Of a stretch of DNA of 64,000 nt, positions 57,301 through 64,000 are shown one piece after another. The notes beneath the pieces are model-generated. The model searched no databases. It was not told where the DNA came from and was given only the letters and a program-made list of their open reading frames with translations. Position numbers and translations under genes: made by a program. The stretch is taken from contig CAJIYH010000006.1 in assembly GCA_905181615.1 (NCBI GenBank), positions 227,001-291,000 on the forward strand, in the 5' to 3' direction. This DNA is from an uncultured Flavobacteriaceae bacterium. GTDB taxonomy: Bacteria; Bacteroidota; Bacteroidia; Flavobacteriales; Flavobacteriaceae. Within the stretch, counting starts at the first letter, position 1. Each line of letters starts with the position of its first letter.

Positions 57301-59491
57301 AAACGATTTGAGTGTGTTGAGTACCCTAACCTTTGATGGAATAGAATGGTATTTAAATGATGAAGGTGGAACTGCATTGTCAAGTACTACTGTTCTTTTA
57401 CAAAACCAAACTTATTTTGCCCAGTTCATAGACGGCACTGGATGCTCTAGTTATGAGCGAGCAACAACATCAGTTTATATTGCGCCAAATCCAGACATCA
57501 TTATCCCTGTTTTTTATATAAAACAATGCGATGAAGATGACGAAAATGATGGGCGAACTCTTTTAAATTTAAAAGAATATGGTCCTTATTTTTCGACCAA
57601 TGCTACTTCAGAAACTTTTGAGTTTTTTACAGAAAATGACTTCAACACAAATTCTATAATTAGTAGCCCAACCCGATTTGAGAATGAAGCATTTCAGCAG
57701 CAAGTTTTTGTGAAAATAATATCTCCGTTCAACTGTACTGCTTCTGCTACTTTAGACATTCGCATTGGAGCTAGTACAATTGATCCCAACTTTATGCTGT
57801 ATTATGCGCTCTGTGACGATGATTTGGCAAACGCTCAAGATGGATTGGCAACGTTTAGCAGTCAAGTAATGACAGAAATTAAAAACACGCTAATAGCTTC
57901 CGATCCAAAATTCACATCGCAAGCATTGAGTATAGAGTTGTATGGTAGTTTAGATAATGCACTAACAAAAACAAGCCCCATAAACATAGGCGAACCCTAT
58001 ACTACTCAGACTTCAGGAGAGCAAGAAATATGGGGAAATATAGAAAGTCTAGATTTAGATGAAGTGAGTTGCATTGGGCTAAAACAAATAGCCAGCCTAT
58101 ATGTTGAACCAAGACCAATCGCAAATATTGTTATCATTGAGCGAGCTTGTGACGGCAATAGTCCATTAGACGAGGATGCCTACGATGGAATTTTCCCTTT
58201 CGATAGTTCTGACATACAGAGTCAACTACTAGGAAATCAACTGAACGTTCAAACCTTTTATTATGATTCATCAGGAATTGAAATTGGGAATCTTCTTCCC
58301 AATCCTTTCCTTTCAGCTTCGCAAACTATAACAGTAAGACTCGAAAAAACCTCAGCGTTTGAAAATGCAACTAATCCTGATGGAAATTGTATTGACACCG
58401 CTTATATTTCATTTGAAGTAGATCCAATTCCTGAATTTAGTGCCTTTATAATTCCTTCGGAGTGTGATAATGGAGAAAATATGACCGATGGGATTAGCTT
58501 CTTTAATACTCAGAATATTATTGATGAAATCATAAACAACCCTGCACAAGAAACTCAAAACGCAAGCAATACAACTATATCATTTGAATACTTAAATTTT
58601 AATGGAGAGCTTGAAATAACTAATCAACTACCAAATCCGTTTTTTACGAGTTCGCAACAAGTAACCGTTTCGCTATCGAGAACTTTAAACCAAATATGTT
58701 CTGTTACGAGTAATCTTAATTTTGTGGTAAACAGCATCCCAGTTGTTGAGCTTAATCAAGAGGTTATACGCTGCACTAATTTAGATCCCGAACCCATAGG
58801 TTTCATAAGTACTAATTCAGATGAGTATAGTTATGTATGGGTCTATATTAACCCAGCAGGGATTCGTACAGACCTATCAGAAACTTCTCCGAACATATAT
58901 CCGGATGCTGAAGGTAATTATGAAATTACGGCAACAACAACAGACGGCACAAATTGTTCTCTCACAAAAGTAATTAGAGTTACCGATTCTATGGCTGCAG
59001 TAATTTCGAGTTCTGATGTTACAGTTTCTGATTTAAAACCAAAAGAACAAAACACCATAACGATCAGAACTGATAATCTTGGCAATGGAGCATATGAGTT
59101 TTCCTTAAATTCAGAAATGGGACCCTATCAAGACGAATCGTTTTTTGATGCTGTTTCTAGCGGCCCTTTTGAACTCTTTATAAGAGACAAAAATGGTTGT
59201 GGAACAAGCTTATACGAAAGTGTAATTTTGAATTACAATCCTTTTTTCTCACCGAATGGAGATGGCAATAATGATACGTGGTTTATAGAAGGAATAAGTC
59301 AATTTTTCCAAGCTTTTAGTACAATTAGTATTTATGATCGCTATGGAAAATTACTTCAAAACATAGATCCTTTAGGTTCTGGTTGGGATGGGTTATATAA
59401 TGATAAGCAAATGCCTCAAGATGACTACTGGTTTCTTTACACGTCAGAAGAAGGAAGAACGGTCCAAGGCCACTTTAGTTTACTTCGTTAG
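54386..59491 (+). CDS. Giant T9SS type B protein with IgGFc-binding-like N-terminus
   Basis: A 1701-residue cell-surface protein. After a signal peptide (cut near GYGQ), residues about 30-450 resemble the IgGFc-binding/FCGBP-like N-terminal domain (GFIIEADAPIYVSVRMNAGG, SSDKPVVVNCGSANG, FGFDQIVG-type segment). Two calcium-binding-like Asp repeats follow (DQDGIIDNFDLDNDNDGILD near 570 and DTDSDGLTDLFDSDSDGDG near 770), then Ig-like modules and two or three copies of a module also found in the 47128 protein (QCDEDDENDGRTLLNL, IRDKNGCGTS). The end is a T9SS type B tail (FFSPNGDGNNDTW, DRYGKLLQNIDP, DDYWFLY). It is probably an adhesin. Confidence 0.88.
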   Translation: MFHFKFNLKQVILYGLFFFGLHGYGQLSKVHYIPPLTSSDEGNANPLDQYFYISTPNETLVSFTIIPAGTEPTSHIEGQVSRENSYRYTVSNSGYSHLMVNPNTTSRVQSNRGFIIEADAPIYVSVRMNAGGYAQAGALVSKGKNALGTEFRVGTYNNLGSPQSNYLNFASIMATEDDTRVDLSNNITSGLVIRNFGYNQFPIQNIILNKGDSYIVALKVTNDNGNVINPNRDGLIGTLISSDKPVVVNCGSANGSFGNGGARDYGFDQIVGADKIGNEYIFVRGDGQDSYENVLLVAHQDDTYIWLNDETNPVNAIPLAAGEHIVIEGNEYIGGNLYVRSSENVFAYQGIGGTSEANQGMFFVPPLSCENRGNIDNIAQIEDIGDIVYSGGITIVTKRNAEVKINETRIENLGSVQLFGPSDVSGKPDYITYKVRGLNGNISVSSSAELYAAYFNFNGSASSGSFYSGFPSPPDLDIDFNASTLGTCISPEGVSNVILNVSNEGNFDSLQWYKKNPLTNQNNPVSGANSSTFNPTEPGNYSVIGLITCSGTSYMSQIIPISICPPDFDQDGIIDNFDLDNDNDGILDQVESNNTVSVNLLDPLNPSSESDITLSSALVFSGASGNSFIGTVAGFFESQLAPSMNSSSSYTLSMSQNVALKIIEDTTKNRVDNTEDYFIWSTPSDEDNISLWDPGDRLLVDTDFDGVYETGVLQFTGAEVRFKFNTNPINSTPFEFIAKNINGVTFEHYQKEPTIISSYFSRMELIDLFLDTDSDGLTDLFDSDSDGDGCYDLFEAGFGASDPDYDGLMGNSPVSFDLGTIDNRGRYIEHDYSLVPRRNDQVEFYFQIINEAPSIVTQPQPINSCGGFTSVFSTVATFIGTPFYQWQYNVSSTLWVDLADDAYFSGSNQATLTLINSEEFHSRNYRVLLTSSTYLCPVSSDEVLLTVQQIIPPPLLNPLEVFCFDEFFPAQINDLSVLSTLTFDGIEWYLNDEGGTALSSTTVLLQNQTYFAQFIDGTGCSSYERATTSVYIAPNPDIIIPVFYIKQCDEDDENDGRTLLNLKEYGPYFSTNATSETFEFFTENDFNTNSIISSPTRFENEAFQQQVFVKIISPFNCTASATLDIRIGASTIDPNFMLYYALCDDDLANAQDGLATFSSQVMTEIKNTLIASDPKFTSQALSIELYGSLDNALTKTSPINIGEPYTTQTSGEQEIWGNIESLDLDEVSCIGLKQIASLYVEPRPIANIVIIERACDGNSPLDEDAYDGIFPFDSSDIQSQLLGNQLNVQTFYYDSSGIEIGNLLPNPFLSASQTITVRLEKTSAFENATNPDGNCIDTAYISFEVDPIPEFSAFIIPSECDNGENMTDGISFFNTQNIIDEIINNPAQETQNASNTTISFEYLNFNGELEITNQLPNPFFTSSQQVTVSLSRTLNQICSVTSNLNFVVNSIPVVELNQEVIRCTNLDPEPIGFISTNSDEYSYVWVYINPAGIRTDLSETSPNIYPDAEGNYEITATTTDGTNCSLTKVIRVTDSMAAVISSSDVTVSDLKPKEQNTITIRTDNLGNGAYEFSLNSEMGPYQDESFFDAVSSGPFELFIRDKNGCGTSLYESVILNYNPFFSPNGDGNNDTWFIEGISQFFQAFSTISIYDRYGKLLQNIDPLGSGWDGLYNDKQMPQDDYWFLYTSEEGRTVQGHFSLLR

Positions 59492-59510
59492 GTGAAAGTT
59501 TAAAAGAGTT

Positions 59511-60062
59511 TTAAACTCCTTTATTTGAATATAGTTGCGATTCAAATAGATGGAGTGATTTTTTAAATCTGGAATTTAGCTTTTCATCTATAATACCCTT
59601 TTCCTTATCAAAGTTTTGATCAAAATTAGGCAAAGAAAAAACAGGAATTTTTAATGGACTTTCTCTAGAAATTCTGGCGTTAGCTGTCTGCATTACAGTC
59701 TCGGCACCTCTTTCTCCTAGGGAAGTTGAAAGTAAAAACATGGGTTTATGGTTCCATACTACTTTTTCGATTCGGGAGATCCAATCAAAAATATTTTTAA
59801 AAGCAGTAGTATAAGACCCGTTGTGTTCTGCAAATGAAATAATGATTCCATCAGCATTTTTTATGTACTCCTTAAATTCATAAGCCTGCTCAGGAATACT
59901 ATTTTCATTTTCCTTATCTATACTATAAATTGGCATTTCAAAATCATTCAAATCGAGAGTAATGGATTCAAAACCTATAATTTGTGATGCACTATAAGAA
60001 GCTAGTTCTTTATTTATGGATTGTTTTGAAGAGCTAGCACCAAAGGCTAAGATTTTTCTCAT
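59511..60062 (-). CDS. NADPH-dependent FMN reductase family protein
   Basis: A 183-residue flavodoxin-like reductase. ILAFGASSSKQSINKELASY is the FMN-phosphate loop of the family, DLNDFEMPIYSIDKE the next strand-loop, IISFAEHNGSYTTAFKNIFDWISR the flavin-binding signature, and KPMFLLSTSLGERGAETVM the third. It reduces FMN or quinone-like compounds with NADPH. It stands alone, convergent with the giant surface gene; a hairpin with arms AGTTTAAAA/TTTTAAACT (59497-59517) lies where the two genes meet. Confidence 0.88.
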   Translation of the reverse strand: MRKILAFGASSSKQSINKELASYSASQIIGFESITLDLNDFEMPIYSIDKENENSIPEQAYEFKEYIKNADGIIISFAEHNGSYTTAFKNIFDWISRIEKVVWNHKPMFLLSTSLGERGAETVMQTANARISRESPLKIPVFSLPNFDQNFDKEKGIIDEKLNSRFKKSLHLFESQLYSNKGV

Positions 60063-60497
60063 AATTTGTTTTTTCGATTTAAATCAGATGTATAGAAGAA
60101 ACTCATTGATCCTTATTAATCCACAGGTGAAATATTTACATCCACTTTTTTAAAATCTTTTGAATCTCAGATTTACTTTTTATATAATTTAATGATTCAT
60201 TATTATTTTTATAATAATCTTTCATTTTTTCACTTAAATGTATTTCTTCAATTATCTAAATTCAAAAATTAAAAATAAGGTTTTTTAAATAATAGAAATA
60301 ATTTTCGGGTCATTATTAGTGAGGATTAAATTTGTTAGAAAAATTGGATTTATGGGGATAAAACAATCATCAAAATATACACTAAAAACAAATAAACTAC
60401 TAAGTTTAGTCCTCAATTTAATCCTCACCCCTAATTGTGGAGGTCTCAAATGTGATTAATTACAATGTAAAGTGTTGATTTACAGGGGTTAATGAAC
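60063..60497. other. Gene-free stretch upstream of FMN reductase
   Basis: About 435 AT-rich bases. The one conspicuous feature is a 14-base inverted repeat, GTGAGGATTAAATT (60319-60332) and AATTTAATCCTCAC (60415-60428), 82 bases apart; a related GAGGACTAAA copy follows the second arm when read on the minus strand. No gene is supported. Confidence 0.5.
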
Positions 60498-60521
60498 AAA
60501 AAATCCCCCAAATTGGAGGAT
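60498..60521 (-). terminator. Intrinsic terminator after tRNA-Asp
   Basis: On the minus strand ATCCTCCA (60521-60514), loop ATT, TGGGGGAT (60510-60503), then six T; one pair is G-U. Confidence 0.85.
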
Positions 60522-60528
60522 GATTTTG

Positions 60529-60602
60529 CGGTCTGGACGGGACTCGAACCCGCGACCCCCTGCGTGACAGGCAGGTATTCTAACCAGCTGAACTACCAGA
60601 CC
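60529..60602 (-). tRNA. tRNA-Asp (GTC)
   Basis: A 74-base cloverleaf on the minus strand: acceptor GGTCTGG/CCAGACC, anticodon stem CCTGC/GCAGG with loop CTGTCAC (anticodon GTC), T arm GCGGG/CCCGT-type with loop TTCGAGT, discriminator G. CCA is not encoded. Confidence 0.96.
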
Positions 60603-60616
60603 TCTTTTAACGGTTG

Positions 60617-60648
60617 CAAATATACATTGCATTTTTCTTTATCTCAAA
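60617..60648 (-). promoter_or_regulatory. Promoter of tRNA-Asp
   Basis: On the minus strand TTTG (60648-60645), a 20-base spacer and TATATTTG (60624-60617), the same -7 box as for tRNA-Phe. Confidence 0.8.
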
Positions 60649-60687
60649 TAAAAAGATGCTAAAAACACAAATAAATATAATCTGTAA

Positions 60688-61005
60688 TTACACTAGAGCC
60701 TCAAGTGCTTCTGCGTAAGCTGCTTTAGGGGATACGCCTACTTTACGATCTACAATTTCGCCGTCTTTAAATACCAAAACCGTTGGAATATTTCTAACAC
60801 CGTATTTTGCTGCAAACTCCTGATTGGTATCTACATCAAGTTTTCCAACAACGGCTCTTCCTTCAAAGTCTGTGCTAACCTCTTCTATAATAGGACCTAC
60901 CATGCGGCAAGGACCACACCAAGCAGCCCAAAAGTCAACCAATACAGGTTGTGATGATTTTAATACAATTTCATCGAAGTTTGCGTCAGTTATTTCTATT
61001 GCCAT
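60688..61005 (-). CDS. trxA: Thioredoxin
   Basis: A 105-residue cytosolic thioredoxin. DFWAAWCGPCRMVGP holds the redox pair Cys30-Cys33, GKLDVDTNQEFAAKYGVRNIPTVLVFKDGE contains the cis-Pro loop, and RKVGVSPKAAYAEAL the C-terminal helix. It reduces protein disulfides using thioredoxin reductase. It lies about 100 bases downstream of dnaE on the same strand with a -7 box in between, so it can be transcribed on its own. Confidence 0.97.
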   Translation of the reverse strand: MAIEITDANFDEIVLKSSQPVLVDFWAAWCGPCRMVGPIIEEVSTDFEGRAVVGKLDVDTNQEFAAKYGVRNIPTVLVFKDGEIVDRKVGVSPKAAYAEALEALV

Positions 61006-61027
61006 AATGTTATTATTTTATTTTTTA

Positions 61028-61035
61028 CAAATGTA
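61028..61035 (-). promoter_or_regulatory. Candidate -7 box for trxA
   Basis: TACATTTG on the minus strand fits TAnnTTTG, 22 bases before the trxA ATG. The -33 TTG is not clear. Confidence 0.4.
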
Positions 61036-61106
61036 TCTTTTTTTTTTGCCTAAGACCACTCTTGGTATCTGATTTTCTTATACTTAAATTATTAATCTCG
61101 ATTTAT

Positions 61107-64000
61107 TTAGTTGATTCGGTAGTGTATGTTTTTTTCTTCAAGTGTACTGAGAAGCTCGTTAGAAACTTCTACCCGCTGCTTCCTGCTCGGAAGAGTTAAT
61201 TTAATTTTTTCTTCCGTGTCAAAAAGGTCAATGTAAAATCCTTTATCACCTTTAAAAGAAAGTACCGTGTTTTTTAAATCCAAAATACCCGCTTCATTAA
61301 GCTGATTAACCTCAAGCATTAGGGTGATTTTTTTTATGTTTGTTTTTAGGGTGTCGTGAAGCATTTCGAAACTATTAAACTGAATTCTAGGCTGTCCCAA
61401 TTGTCCTGTTTCTCTGTTTCGCCATCCTTCAGCCACACGGATACGCAAACGAACAAAATTATTTGGCAGAATAAAGTGTCTAAACTTTAAATACTCTTCC
61501 CCAAAGATTCTAAATTCATATTGATCTGAAAAATCCTCAATAGTAAATTTACCCCACCCTTTTCCTGTTTTGGTTATCAAATGTTCTACGTCGTTTATAA
61601 TTCCTCCAAAGCTCAATTCACGATTAACTAAAGGATCCAAATTACTAAGTACATCAAATGTAGCAGAGGAGAAATATTTCATTTCTCTTTTGAAATCATC
61701 CAAAGGATGTGCTGATATATAAATACCTACAACCTCTTTTTCTTTTTTAAGCAACTCGAGTGTTCCCCATGCATCACAATCTGGAATTTGAATTTCTTGA
61801 ATTTGCTCCTGACTATCATCTCCAAACAAATTAGTTTGAGAGGAATTTAAATTTTCTTGATGTTTGGCACCATAACGAATGGCTTTTTCTAAGAATAAAA
61901 TCCCATCACCATCTGGATTAAAATATTGTGCTCGGTGGCAGTTTCCAAAAGAATCTAATCCTCCTGCAAGTGTAAGGTTCTCTAGAGCTTTTTTGTTTGC
62001 CGCCCGAAGATCAATTCGCTTGGTTAAATCAAAAACAGAGGTGTATCGTGTTTCTTTTCGGTGCTCTATTATGGATTCGACCGCACCACGACCTACTCCT
62101 TTAATAGCTCCCATACCAAATCGAATGGCCTGCTTGTCGTTTACAGTAAATTTATAAAAAGATTCATTTACGTCAGGACCCAGAACAGTAAGCCCCATGC
62201 GTCGGCATTCTTCCATAAAAAAGGTTACCTGCTTAATGTCGTTCATATTATTCGACAGTACCGCTGCCATGTATTCTGCAGGGTAATGTGCCTTCAAATA
62301 AGCAGTTTGATAACCAATCCAAGCGTAACATGTAGAATGTGACTTATTAAACGCATAGGAAGCAAAGGCCTCCCAATCCTTCCAAATTTTCTCTAACTTC
62401 TCTGCGTCGTGCCCCTTAGCAGCTCCACCTTCTACGAATTGAGGTTTTAGTTTAGCGAGTAAAGAATGTATTTTTTTACCCATTGCTTTTCGCAAAACGT
62501 CGGCTTCACCTTTTGTGAAACCTGCCAATTTTTGAGAGAGCAACATTACCTGTTCTTGGTATACCGTAATTCCGTATGTTTCTTGAAGGTACTCCTCCAT
62601 ATCGTTCAGGTCATACGATATTTCTTCTTTCCCGTTTTTTCGCGCTACAAAACTTGGGATATATTCTAAAGGTCCTGGTCGGTATAATGCGTTCATTGCA
62701 ATTAAATCTGCGAAAACAGTTGGCTTTAAGTCTTTTAAATACTTCTGCATTCCTGCAGATTCATATTGAAAAATACCAACCGTATCACCTCGTTGAAAAA
62801 GCTCATATGTTTTGACATCGTCTAGAGGGAAAGTATCTGGATCAAGACTTATGTCGTGTTTATATTTTACTAATTTGACGGTGTCTTTAATTAGAGTCAA
62901 GGTTTTTAATCCAAGAAAATCCATTTTCAATAAACCCGCATCTTCTACTACCGAGTTATCAAATTGAGTTACAAATAAATCTGAATCTTTAGCTGTTGCA
63001 ACTGGAACGAACTTGGTGATGTCATCTGGGGTGATAATCACACCACATGCATGAGTTCCAGTATTCCTTAACGAACCTTCTAGCACTTTCGCCTGCTGTA
63101 TGGTTTCGCCAGACAAACTAGCCTCCTCAGAAAGGGCAAGGAATTCTTTTACTTTTAAAAATTCATCTGCTCGTAAAACTTTTTTTAGCTCTTTTTCTGA
63201 AAGACTAAAAATCTTAGACAGTTTAATGTTGGGCAATAACTTTGAAATACGATCGGCTTCGTTCAATGCCAAATCGAGAACACGTGCCGTATCTCGGATT
63301 GAAGATTTTGCGGCCATAGTTCCGTAAGTAATAATCTGAGCGACTTGATTTGAACCGTACTTATCAATTACATAGTCCATTACTTTCCCACGCCCCTCGT
63401 CATCAAAATCAATATCAATATCGGGCATACTTACACGGTCAGGATTAAGAAAACGCTCAAAAAGCAGGTTGTACTTTATGGGGTCTAAATTTACAATCCA
63501 CAAGCAATAAGCTACAACAGAACCAGCGGCTGATCCTCGGCCTGGACCTACCGAAACATCCATGCCTCGTGCTGCTGCAATTAAATCTTGTACAATCAGA
63601 AAATAACCCGGATAACCGGTATTTGCAATAACGCTTAATTCAAAATCAATGCGTTCCGTAATTTCATCTGATAGTGTTCCGTATCTTTTTTTTGCTCCTT
63701 CATATGTCAAATGACGGAGGTACTTATTCTCACCTAATTTTCCATCTGGGTCTTCTTCTACCAAAAAAGATTCTGGAATATCGAACTTAGGAAGCAAAAC
63801 TTCTCTCGCAAGTTCAAAAGGCTCTATTTTATCTGTTAGTTTTTCAATGTTCAAAATTGCTTCTGGCAAATCTTTGAACAACGATTTCATTTCGTTTGGT
63901 GACTTAATGTAATATTCTTGGTTTGGAAAACCGTATCTAAAACCACGCCCTCTTCCAATAGGGGTTGCTTGTTTTTCACCCTCCTTTAAACACAGTAAAA
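61107..64000 (-). CDS. dnaE: DNA polymerase III alpha subunit (partial)
   Basis: The C-terminal two thirds of the replicative polymerase. An internal ATG lies at 63890, but the frame stays open to the window edge (RGRGFRYGFPNQEYY), so the true start and PHP domain lie beyond 64000. Palm-domain catalytic aspartates are in PDIDIDFDDEGR, and other conserved segments are GPGRGSAAGSVVAYCL, NALYRPGPLEYIPSFV, TYGITVYQEQVMLLSQKLAGF, and FNKSHSTCYAW. Helix-hairpin-helix (KGVGRGAVESIIEHR), OB and C-terminal clamp/tau-interaction regions follow. It extends DNA at the replication fork. Confidence 0.96.
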   Translation of the reverse strand, partial: LLCLKEGEKQATPIGRGRGFRYGFPNQEYYIKSPNEMKSLFKDLPEAILNIEKLTDKIEPFELAREVLLPKFDIPESFLVEEDPDGKLGENKYLRHLTYEGAKKRYGTLSDEITERIDFELSVIANTGYPGYFLIVQDLIAAARGMDVSVGPGRGSAAGSVVAYCLWIVNLDPIKYNLLFERFLNPDRVSMPDIDIDFDDEGRGKVMDYVIDKYGSNQVAQIITYGTMAAKSSIRDTARVLDLALNEADRISKLLPNIKLSKIFSLSEKELKKVLRADEFLKVKEFLALSEEASLSGETIQQAKVLEGSLRNTGTHACGVIITPDDITKFVPVATAKDSDLFVTQFDNSVVEDAGLLKMDFLGLKTLTLIKDTVKLVKYKHDISLDPDTFPLDDVKTYELFQRGDTVGIFQYESAGMQKYLKDLKPTVFADLIAMNALYRPGPLEYIPSFVARKNGKEEISYDLNDMEEYLQETYGITVYQEQVMLLSQKLAGFTKGEADVLRKAMGKKIHSLLAKLKPQFVEGGAAKGHDAEKLEKIWKDWEAFASYAFNKSHSTCYAWIGYQTAYLKAHYPAEYMAAVLSNNMNDIKQVTFFMEECRRMGLTVLGPDVNESFYKFTVNDKQAIRFGMGAIKGVGRGAVESIIEHRKETRYTSVFDLTKRIDLRAANKKALENLTLAGGLDSFGNCHRAQYFNPDGDGILFLEKAIRYGAKHQENLNSSQTNLFGDDSQEQIQEIQIPDCDAWGTLELLKKEKEVVGIYISAHPLDDFKREMKYFSSATFDVLSNLDPLVNRELSFGGIINDVEHLITKTGKGWGKFTIEDFSDQYEFRIFGEEYLKFRHFILPNNFVRLRIRVAEGWRNRETGQLGQPRIQFNSFEMLHDTLKTNIKKITLMLEVNQLNEAGILDLKNTVLSFKGDKGFYIDLFDTEEKIKLTLPSRKQRVEVSNELLSTLEEKNIHYRIN

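Noticed and set aside
59497-59517. Hairpin between the giant surface gene and FMN reductase as a terminator
   Set aside because: The stem is almost purely A-T and lacks a clear T tract on either side, so it is mentioned only within the reductase entry.

Overview
This 64 kb window looks like chromosomal DNA of a member of the Flavobacteriaceae (Bacteroidota), probably marine. The reasons are the AT-rich base composition, proteins with type B type-IX-secretion (T9SS) tails, a PorP/SprF-type outer-membrane protein, a SusC-like TonB receptor of the metal class, a mevalonate-pathway gene pair, and several promoters of the Bacteroidota form (TTG, about 19-23 bases, TAnnTTTG). Most of the window is conserved housekeeping DNA. 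I see no insertion sequence, prophage or CRISPR array.

Layout. 1-2449: phosphatase, a CDCC-motif beta-propeller-like lipoprotein and a TlpA-type thioredoxin. 2848-7223: miaB, a sigma-54 activator, lptE, a TPR-like protein and secG. 7356-9288: groES-groEL. 9354-13716 (minus): a transition-metal handling cluster (HMA-MauE fusion, HYC_CC_PP protein, TonB receptor, secreted HMA protein) ending in a decayed PepSY membrane gene. 13855-15877: a GAF/fRMsr-like protein and purH. 15916-21377: the rod-shape operon mreBCD-mrdA-rodA. 21383-24562 (minus): an OppC-like permease and a tail-specific protease. 24777-26947: surE, a small membrane protein and lpxB, followed by a comEC-like remnant. 27466-31729 (minus): thioredoxin, peptide transporter and dipeptidyl peptidase IV, a peptide-use operon. 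31855-34069: HMG-CoA reductase and a GHMP kinase. 34126-41770 (minus): coaX, an outer-membrane protein, a TPR protein, lptC, a small membrane protein, a CNNM/CBS protein and a PpiD/SurA-like foldase.

41867-46940: tRNA-Phe, a Kelch-like membrane protein, a strong candidate small RNA on the minus strand, a broken MaoC gene, and a TetR regulator divergent from the electron-transfer flavoprotein genes. 47128-59491: a cell-surface island with two T9SS type B giant proteins that share modules, a PorP/SprF protein, two small unknown genes and a DUF5117-type metalloprotease. 59511-64000: FMN reductase, tRNA-Asp, trxA and most of dnaE, which runs off the right edge.

The most notable items are the apparently undescribed four-hairpin small RNA near 43.8 kb, which has its own promoter and terminator; three recently decayed genes (PepSY, ComEC-like, MaoC) whose reading frames can be reconstructed; a cysteine-free C-type-lectin-like domain in a T9SS cargo protein; and the compact metal cluster. 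No search could be run, so family assignments rest on recognised motifs and gene order.
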